This document shows, piece after piece, positions 55,900-64,000 of a stretch of DNA of 64,000 bases. Source of the DNA: Adineta vaga. Its lineage: Eukaryota > Rotifera. The notes beneath the pieces are model-generated. The model was given only the letters and a program-made list of their open reading frames with translations. It was not told the DNA's origin and ran no database searches. A program made the position numbers and the translations under genes. How positions within the stretch are numbered: position 1 is the stretch's first letter; every line of letters starts with the position of its first letter. Where the stretch lies: contig CP075492.1 in the NCBI GenBank assembly GCA_021613535.1, forward strand, positions 15,748,001 through 15,812,000, written 5' to 3'.

Positions 55900-57049
55900 A
55901 ACCAAGTTAATCGATTAACATTCATTAATTAAACTTTAATTGTTAACAAAATTGTTTTTTTTTGAAGGAAAATAAATAAATGAAATCTTTTTAGAATAGA
56001 ATTATTTACTGCATTTCTTCTTCATTATTTTGAAAGAATTATTTCAGAATAGAGCAAACAGTTATTGGACACGTATTTCATTTGTGAAGTCACTGATAGA
56101 TTGATTTTCATATACGATATAAGATATATGCACAAACGATCGTTGTTGTTGGGAAACAAAGAAATACTATTAAATTCGAGGAAACAATCTGTTTGTTATT
56201 TAATACCAGTTTTATTGTATAAAAATAGCTATGTAAATTCAATTCTAATATTGATTATATCAGATAAGGAAAGAATATTTATTCTATTTGACGAAATGTG
56301 ATCATCCAAAGAGAGTATCTCCACTAATTAGTTGTAAATAGAAATAACTAGAAAAGAAAACGTCCTGATAATATGTAGATTTTTGATCGAAACCAACGAT
56401 TTTAAAATGATTCTCAGATGCATACAATTACAATAGTTGTTGAATATTTAAATATTTATTTCAATAGAGACATTTGTTTCAGACGATTAACAATCAAATC
56501 TGTAAAAATGTTAATTCCGAATTTTTCTTAAATACTGTTTGATATTAATCTGATAATATTATTGTAGAATGATACAGTTTTTAGAAGTATAATATCAGAC
56601 AATAAATAGATTCGATAAAGTTATGAATATTCATTCCTGTAACGTCATCTTCTTTTTTTCCAAAGCAAACATGCAGCAGCAGTATGTTATGAGTCATTTT
56701 ATTTCGTTCTTTGTTTACCTCGACTAGACGTTCTAGTTCTACAAGTAATAGTTCTACGACACTAGTGACTATCTTCTTATATATGAATTACCTCGATTCT
56801 CTCATTGTTCGACCAAGAAAAAAGAAATACGTGCATCATATATAAGAGATAAACACGTCCGACTATTTCATTTACTATTTGATTTGTCGATCTTGCGTAT
56901 CAATTATCGAATGTAAGGAAAACAACTGATAAACTGTTGTAATTTTCTCCACAACTTTTCGAATCGAATTTTGGTTTATTAAGATTTTCTTGTCAGTTGT
57001 TTATTTTTATCGATTTTTGATATATTGTAATCACTATTCAATCAGCATA
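55900..57049. other. 1.1-kb intergenic region
   Basis: AT-rich; no gene supported. The frame at 56065-56301 has no motif. Confidence 0.5.
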
Positions 57050-57881
57050 ATGGCTGCACAACCTATTGATCTCACTTACTATCAAACGTTGCATCTAAAT
57101 CAACAACGAACGATAGTAAGTGATACTATACGGACAAGAGTGACACATCAAAACAGATACAATACAAGAGCTTTAAGTTTTTTTTAAACTTTTCTCTATC
57201 TAAAAGCATAATAGTTATGGTCGATGATTTATAGATGTAGACGAATTGAAGAAAAGAAAGAATATGATTGTAAGATTATTTTCTTATGAATTAGAATTTA
57301 CTAAGTTCAATTGTTAAAAAAAATAACTAGAGACATGTTTCTCATTTTGAATTAAAACAAATCATTTGCTTCTAAGTTGTTTTTGTTTAAAAATCAGTAA
57401 ATTTATATTCTATTATACAGACGGATGGAGGAGAAAAAACACGTCATATCGACATGTAACATTTGACCTTTCATTCATCTTTCTTCTCTAATGAATAAGT
57501 TCAGTCCTTTTTTCTTTTAACGTTTGACGAACGTTGTTGAGATATATATGTATATAATAACTGCGAAAAATAACAATCGTGCGAAGGTTGTTTTTGTTTG
57601 CTGAATATTGGTTGAATTATGGCGATTACATATCATGTACATAGCTAAGTTCACGCTTGTTTCTCACTTTTACTTTTTTTTACTTGTTTCAGAAACACGA
57701 TTTAGCATTTCAAATTATGCAAATAATTTTCCAAATGGATATGATGTTGGATAATGCTCCTGGTCGAATGAAACATAAAATGACAGCTGATCAGATACAA
57801 TCATATAATAACTTGGATACGAGAAAATCAATGTTGATGGAAGAATTGAAGATCTTAATGTTAAATGATCGCGATATATAA
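57050..57881 (+). CDS. unrecognised 84-residue protein, two exons
   Basis: Exon 1 (57050-57115) encodes MAAQPIDLTYYQTLHLNQQR plus TI. A 577-bp intron, long for this window, ends TTGTTTCAG. Exon 2 (57693-57881) continues KHDLAFQIMQIIFQMDMMLD and ends with an amphipathic SMLMEELKILMLNDRDI. Mostly helical, acidic/Met-rich, no signal peptide. I do not recognise the family; it could be a small helical subunit of a larger complex. Phase 0 junction and good splice sites support it. The longer first-exon frame (from 56990) runs into the intron. Confidence 0.6.
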
Positions 57882-57884
57882 TAC

Positions 57885-58219
57885 ACGATCGAACAATAAC
57901 TATGATATTCATTTTCTGTTCATATGTCTTCAATACATGTTTCTTATTTATGCTTTCTCTGTTGATTTATTATTACATTAAAATTTCGCACTTGGAATCA
58001 GAATCTTTGTTTTTAATTTGAAAATCAATATGCTTCGATTTGAAATAATTGACAATTATTTCCTAGATAAATTAATTTTCTATCTTCAAGGTGTGAGTGA
58101 AGAAGAGACAATCATAGTCTCATTCTCGAAACGATACACATGCATTTTATTTAGAGTGATATGGAAACACATGAATAAAAGTCATATCAAGTATAGAACG
58201 AGTATTTATGTAAATAAGA
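57885..58219. other. intergenic between tail-to-tail genes
   Basis: About 330 bp, no gene supported; the open frame at 58018-58227 has no recognisable content. Confidence 0.5.
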
Positions 58220-59360
58220 TCAAATAATATAAAATTTCTGTACGCGATGATTTGCCGAATCAACAACAAAGAGATTACCTTGCCGATCGAATGCTAAGCC
58301 TTTAGGGTGGCCCAATTGATTTAGTTGCTTTCCATATCCATTACCACCAGCCACAACTTTACTTTCTCCAGATCCTTTTGACCAAAACATTATTCTATTA
58401 TTTCCATAATCACTTACATACACATTACCCCAATGATCGGCAAATATTCCATCGGGATAATACATTTGTGTAAGATTACTTCCTATACCATATCCACCAG
58501 CACTAACAATCCCTATTGTTGTGTCTTTCAATCATTTCATTACCCGATGATTGTAATAATCAGATGTATGTAATGAAGAATTTTGATCGACAGAGATAAA
58601 AGTAGGTGAATTGAATTGGTTCAGTTGATTTCCTATTTTATTTCCACCAGCTACAATTATTCCATTTCTATCGCCAATCTTGCATCATCTTACTTCATTC
58701 TTGTCTACATCAGAAACGTAAAGATTTCCATTATTATCAATTGCTAAACCGTGACAATAGATATTAGAAATGAGTATTTGTCGATCTGTTTGATTTTGAC
58801 GTGACCATCGGACCACACGTCTGTTTCCTTGATCACATATAATGAGTGAATCGATCTTTTTATCCACACATACATCAGTTGGTTCTTTCAATTGATCAAG
58901 TCGATCTCCATCTCTATTTCTACCTGCAACAATTTTCCCTTCGTTTGTACCATATTTCCATGCAACGATACGATCGTTTCCATAATCAGCAATATAAATA
59001 GTTTGCAGATCGTCATCAATATAAATACCACTAGGATAATACAATTGATTTAACTGTCTTCCAGATCCATTTCCACCCTCAATAATCGTTGCATTCTGTA
59101 TCCATTTAGGATTCGCATTGTCTAGATTATAGAAAAAGAAAATTTCATTTTCAGATTAAAATCAACTTACTTATAAACATAGGTCTTGTTGTTGTTATGG
59201 TTGTTTTCATTGTTATTGTGGTTGATGATTCTTGTATCTAAGTGCTTGTTGTTTCTGTTGTCTTACTTTTGTTTGTCAAAACAAAGGCTAGTATTATAGC
59301 CACAGTTATAACTATTAACAGAACAACAACAACAACACCAAAAATTATTCGCTTATGCAT
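58220..59360 (-). pseudogene. membrane-anchored NHL-repeat protein with three in-frame stops
   Basis: Exon 1 (59360-59171) encodes MHKRIIFGVVVVVLLIVITV, a signal anchor, then a Ser/Thr-rich stalk. Exon 2 (59121-58220) encodes NHL beta-propeller repeats: YYPSGIYIDDDLQTIYIADY, GNDRIVAWKYG, PTDVCVDKKIDSLII, GNRRVVRWSR, IDNNGNLYVSDV, and so on to NHRVQKFYII. The whole gene stays in one frame (364 codons), but codon 41 is TAG (59240-59238), and TGA codons occur at 58687-58685 and 58534-58532. At the TGA sites the repeat pattern predicts Arg (VRRW) and Trp (VMKW). No indels were found. NHL propellers bind ligands extracellularly; membrane-anchored NHL proteins are numerous in bdelloids. Either a young pseudogene or, less likely, a recoded gene. 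Confidence 0.8.
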
Positions 59361-59361
59361 C

Positions 59362-60382
59362 TTTTTTCTTTATATAGATGATGCACCTAAAATAATACTT
59401 TTTTATATCATATATATATATATATATATTTTTCTTTTTCTCTCTATCTTTGACAGCTCATAACCTGGTACTGTAAGGACCAATTGGTCAACATGTTACT
59501 TGCACAATAAAATAAAAAAAAAAATAATACTTTTTTAAACAAAAATAGTTACATAGAAATTTGATCGAAACGTTCGGCCTGTCTTTTATAATCACAGAAA
59601 GGAAAGAAAGTTTCAATTATGAAAGAAGTAATAGAAAACATTCGTATCTATCTAGATTTTTTAACCTATGATTGAAATAAGTAAGCTCAGTAAACATTTA
59701 CATTTCAATATGATCTTATATTTATTGAGTAAATCAATCTCATTTATGCAACATATAAGTAAACCTGTGTCATATATTTACTTTCGAATCTTAAATTGTA
59801 TATGAAGATCAGGATGACGGTATTCATTTTAACTCAACAAAACCTAAGTGATGTCAATATGCAACGTAAAAGATAGATTTATATGAAGCACGCCATGAGA
59901 ACATAATGGATAGAAACGTATTAGACAAAAATAGGACATACAGTTTCACACGTAAAATTGTTTCTATCTGAGTGAATTAGTTCTTGACTACAATATATTT
60001 TAAAATCTTCCTTTAAAATTAGATAATGATAACAACACCCTCATCATCTCAACAACTCTATAATATCGAATTGTTTGGTTCTTACTCATTGATTAACATA
60101 TATTTATCAAATAGAAATACTTTGTTTCCAAGTTATCTTGATCTGTTCGTCACTCATACTGTCAAGACACAGATGACGTACATTTCTTTCCTCTATATGA
60201 GGAAACTATTTTAAATCTATTGATCTAAGAAATCTTTGACGTCAACTACCTGTCTTAATGATAAATAATAGAAAGACGTGCTTTTGACCGTTCTCATATC
60301 TATATAATTCTATGATTCTATACATTTAGTTTTAATTTTTTTTTCTAGAAAAATCAAGTCAGATTAAACTATTTGAAATATA
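59362..60382. other. 1-kb intergenic region
   Basis: Contains a TA microsatellite near 59407-59430 and an A run near 59509-59523. No gene supported. Confidence 0.5.
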
Positions 60383-61760
60383 ATGCCAGTCCATATCTCT
60401 ATTCATTCTTTAAGAATATCTTTCAAAAATCATTTGTTAAAATTAAATCTTTTTCAAAGCGGTATCGAAGATCAATCAATTATACGAAATGAACGACGAA
60501 CTACACGTCTCTATCTAGTTCTTCTTTTTGTTTCAATTCTCATCATCGGATTCTATTACACTTTCATTCCATATACACACACATATTTTATTAAATCTCC
60601 TTCTTTTCTCGATTATTCTAGTCTACCAAAACAATTCTCATTACAATGTCCTTGTTCAACAATTTCAATAAAATACATAGCATTTCTTCATATTAAACCT
60701 TCATTTCATTCATTATGTCAAAATAATTTTCTAACTGATGAACTTACTGAACGATTATATTTCCTCTATAAACAAACAACAAACAAATCTATTTCAATTG
60801 ATATTCATCGAATTGCTGTTTTTCAATTTCGAACTCTCCGAAGATTATGTCAATTAACACGAAAAATACTCGATGATAATCTCAAAGCATTTCTTTAAAC
60901 TGATTTTGTTCAGACACAACTTATATCATATGAAGATCTTGAAAAACAAATGACATTATTAACAGAAGATTTCATTGATTCAACACCAAAATCGTTCTTA
61001 CGTACTTTGAATTTTATTCAAAATCTTACACAACAAAATTTACTCATGACCGGCGCTTCAATAACAAGTGTTCTACCAAGAACTCAACATCTTATGATAT
61101 TACAAGAAAATATTCCATATGATGGAATGAAATACATATTTACAGATAATTCATCTTGTATTTGTTCAAGTTCATCAGCAAATACTTGTATAGGTTTAGC
61201 AACATACAAAGGTATACCTATATCTGGTTTCTATACCGGTTGTTATATGTTCAATGCACTTCTTCATTCAACATTGGATATTTTCTTTAATCAAACACTC
61301 TTGAACATTGTTACGCAGTCAAGAAATGAATTTCAAATATTAAATTCATCATTTTCAAATAGAATTACAGTTCAATCATTACTTCAACAAATGTTTGTTA
61401 CTCATTGGTTCAATAAAACATCTTTCGAAGATTATTTCAAACAATGTGCACCGATATCCTGTCAATATCGAATTGTTCAACGATATGATTTCTTATTTAT
61501 TCTAACAACAATGATTGGTTTAATTGGTGGTTTATCTACAGCATTAAGAATTATAACATCATTTCTTGTGGTAACACTTTGGCCAATCATTTGGAAATTT
61601 ATTCAACAAAAGAAAACTCGTCATGTTATCCAAACAAATGTCGAGATAAGTAAATTTTTTTCTATTAATTTTGATACAATTTATCTTTTTTCTACCTAGT
61701 ACCAATTCGTATACGAATTAAACAATTCTTTCGATTAGTAAAACAAAAATGGATTGAATT
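60383..61760 (+). pseudogene. module 1 of a tandem membrane protein with CPC motif; one in-frame stop
   Basis: Reads MPVHISIHSLRISFKN, a basic RNERRTTRLYLVLLFVSIL leading into TM1, IKSPSFLDYSSL, then LQCPCSTISIKY and a Cys-containing ectodomain, FFNQTLLNIV, CAPISCQYR and a second membrane region (LTTMIGLIGGLSTALRIIT then FLVVTLWPIIWKF). An in-frame TAA at 60896-60898 interrupts it (AFL stop TDF). At the aligned place module 2 has SFYRTK and module 3 has IFHQSD, so CAA or CGA was probably lost. A 50-bp intron (61650-61699) joins it in phase to module 2. Family unrecognised beyond being a rotifer-type repeat; a membrane role is clear, nothing else. Confidence 0.7.
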
Positions 61761-63060
61761 AAATTTATTTACAAGTATTCCACCATCACACGATGAATTT
61801 GTTCTTTGACGACAACGTTATAAAACACGATTGTATATTGTTCTTCTAATCATTGCAATTTTTATTTTAATAATTTCTACATCAATCAAAGCTCAAACAA
61901 TTCATATCACAATTAAATCACCATCATCAAAAGATTTTCTTCATCTTTATGAACAATATCCACGAACATTACATTGTCCTTGTAGTCATACAACATTCAA
62001 TCAAGAATTGGTATTTTCTATGGAACCAGAATATCATCAAGTCTGTTCAAGTCAATTCATTTCTTCAGATTGGATTAAAATCAAATTTATTAAATCTTCG
62101 AAAATAAGATTAATAACATATGATATACGTTATCAATGGGAATTTTATTTTCAACTTCTTTCAACCTTATGTCAAATGGCTAATCAAACAATTGAAGATT
62201 CACTTCAATCATTCTATCGAACGAAATGTATTAGTAACGAACTCTTTACTCCTCAATCTTTTCAAACACAAATCGATTTATTAATCGAAGAATTCAAACG
62301 AACATTACCAGAATCCTATCAACGAACAATTCAACTTATTAGAACTAATTTTGAAATTAATCAATTTATTACACCAATGAATTCATACTTCACTAGTAGT
62401 GAGTATGATGAGAAAATCCGATCAATTCAGATGTCTCATTTTATATATATAAGTTTAGATAACGAGATTTGTCAAACGTCAGATGACATTTATCCCAATA
62501 GTTGCTATTGTTTTTCTGAAGCATCTTATGAATGTTATCAATACATAAAATTAAAAGACATTCATTCGACTTTTATTATTCCAGAAATGTATCAAACTTG
62601 GTTTCCTCTTCAAGCATTTCTTATGTCAACATTAGAATGTTTTTATAATCAAACATGTCTTTCTCATATTGTACAATATATGAATTTATCACAATCATCT
62701 ACTAATTTAACTATACTTAATTCTTCATTATTAAAATCAAATAAAGAACAATATGATCGACTAGAAATCTTAGTCAATAATCTTTTTCTTCAATCATATT
62801 TTAATTAATGTTATCCAAGAATATGTCAATATTCGTATGAAAGTCGTGTCAATCTGATTTATATTATAACCACAACAATTGGAGGAATTCATATTGTTTT
62901 ACGTTTATTTTTACCATTTATTCTAAAATTATTTATGAAATTCGGAAAGTATTTAGCTGAACGTCAACGAAATAATTTGCTTAGAAACAATGAAATACGT
63001 AAGAAAAAAGTTTTCTTACGACTTTTCGATCATCTTTATAAAATTTTCGTTTATGGTAAA
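61761..63060 (+). pseudogene. module 2 of the same protein; two in-frame stops
   Basis: Same architecture: RQRYKTRLYIVLLIIAIFIL into TM1, ITIKSPSSKDFLHLYEQ, LHCPCSHTTFN, PEYHQVCSSQFIS, a long helical ectodomain, CFYNQTCLSHIV, then CYPRICQYSY and a second membrane region near 62870-62930. A TGA at 61807-61809 sits where modules 1 and 3 have Arg (IIRNERR, ILRRNRR). A TAA at 62806-62808 sits where module 1 has Gln (YFKQCAP versus YFN stop CYP). Reading frame is otherwise open from 61700 onward. Confidence 0.7.
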
Positions 63061-64000
63061 CAACGATTAATAACATTAAATCTTTATCTCACAATTCCAT
63101 TGACTATTAATCGAAAAATTCTTCGTCGAAATCGTCGTTCAACTCGAATATATTTAATTTTATTATTTACCGCTTTTTCTTTTCTCATTGTTTATACATT
63201 ATTAAAACAAGAAACAAACATAGTTATTATTGAATCTCCATCACTTGTCAAATATCGACAATTATTAACTCAAAATTCTTTAACACTTCAATGTCCTTGT
63301 AGAAATATTGCCATTAAATATTCAAAATTCATAACTCAAATTCAACCTGAATATCATGAAGTTTGTTCAAGTATTTTCATTTCTCTTCGTTGGATTGAAA
63401 GTATAAGTAAATCATATTTTTTTGCTGGGACAACAATTGAATTCGGTATAATTACAAATGAACTTACCAAACAATTCAGAACATTGTCAACACTTTGTCA
63501 AATATCTGAAAAAATGTTAAATACATCGTTATCAATCTTTCATCAATCAGATTTTCTTAGTGCATATGTCATATCTGAACATGAATTTTCCACTCGAATT
63601 GAACTATTAATTGAACAATTCAAAAGCAAAGTATTCAGTCAATTTACCGAAACATTTCAATTAATTCAATTAATTAATCATGCAAATGAATTCGCAACAG
63701 TATATTTTACAAATTGGTTATTTGTACCAAAATATCAAGATGTTTTTCAACCATTCAAAGATATACCAATACATGCTTTAACTGAACCACGAATATATAG
63801 TACTGAAAATAAATGTTCATGTGGTATTCAATCAAATTGTTCGAAATTATCGGATTCGAAATTTTCAGCGTGAAATAATTCATTTTATGAAACACTTCCT
63901 GGTTTTCGTGTTGGATGTTGGGCTTTTGATTCGTTTCTTCAATCAGATCTAACGTGTCTTTATAATAAAACATGTGTCAGTTTGATGCAAGCATCATTTT
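63061..64000 (+). pseudogene. module 3 of the same protein, cut by the window edge; one in-frame stop
   Basis: Begins after a basic linker (QRLITLNLYLTIPLTINRK) and reads RRSTRIYLILLFTAFSFLI into TM1, IIESPSLVKYRQLLTQ, LQCPCRNIAIKY, PEYHEVCSSIFIS and a helical ectodomain with CSCGIQSNCSKL. A TGA at 63871-63873 follows SKFSA, and the same frame continues NNSFYETLPGFRVGCWAF, DLTCLYNKTCVSL to the end of the window. No frameshift is seen. The module is incomplete here, so more modules may follow. Confidence 0.7.

Overview
The window is nuclear DNA from a small, compact invertebrate genome. It is AT-rich, with GT-AG introns mostly about 45-60 bp long, genes on both strands, and metazoan families such as granulin, 7TM receptors, an Ig-type adhesion protein, a DUSP19-like phosphatase and a claudin-like tetraspan. 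I infer a bdelloid rotifer. The grounds are the mix of many rhodopsin-type receptors (some with LDLa/EGF ectodomains), NHL-repeat proteins, exon-per-repeat LRR genes, a beta-type ectodomain I associate with bdelloid proteins, intronless bacterial-looking enzymes, and G-rich TGTGGG-like motifs. No rRNA, tRNA or CRISPR array was found.

Positions 1-25.6 kb hold the most distinctive system: twelve copies, all on the + strand, of a gene for a roughly 80-residue protein that is about 30 percent cysteine. Eleven are intact and one has a 1-bp frameshift. Each copy has its own conserved upstream blocks, a TATA box 88-94 bp before the ATG, a near-identical 5' leader, and a 3' end with AATAAA followed by CCCGGG. 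The proteins have no signal peptide, so an intracellular disulfide-cross-linked or metal-binding role is plausible but unproven. The array is interrupted at about 5.9-8.4 kb (an orphan ORF, a Helitron relic and a dead receptor) and at about 14.4-20.4 kb (a small membrane-protein gene and a 1540-residue LDLa/EGF/7TM receptor, both on the minus strand).

From 26 to 41.8 kb there are ordinary single genes: a DUSP19-like phosphatase, a two-exon 7TM receptor, a PfkB sugar/nucleoside kinase broken by one base, an unrecognised three-exon gene, an LRR gene of twelve exons with two lesions, a U-box/transmembrane/ectodomain protein, a CXC/zinc-finger gene with a shift in an A run, a small secreted Cys-rich protein, and a five-domain granulin gene with a 10-nt exon.

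From 42 to 46.7 kb lie mobile elements: a Helitron-like element of about 930 bp with precise A/T insertion ends, a GCGGT-rich inverted-repeat element of about 1.8 kb, and a 288-bp hairpin element flanked by TA nested inside it. A truncated 7TM pseudogene sits between them.

From 47 to 64 kb there is a metallophosphoesterase, a seven-exon Ig-superfamily receptor of nephrin/Kirre type ending in a PDZ-binding motif, an Mps1-like kinase with DLG in place of DFG, a claudin-like tetraspan protein and a small two-exon gene. The last 6 kb holds two long genes, an NHL-repeat protein and a tandem three-module membrane protein with a CPC motif. Both keep one reading frame across kilobases but carry seven in-frame stop codons and no detectable indels. 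All coordinates and splice junctions were read by eye.
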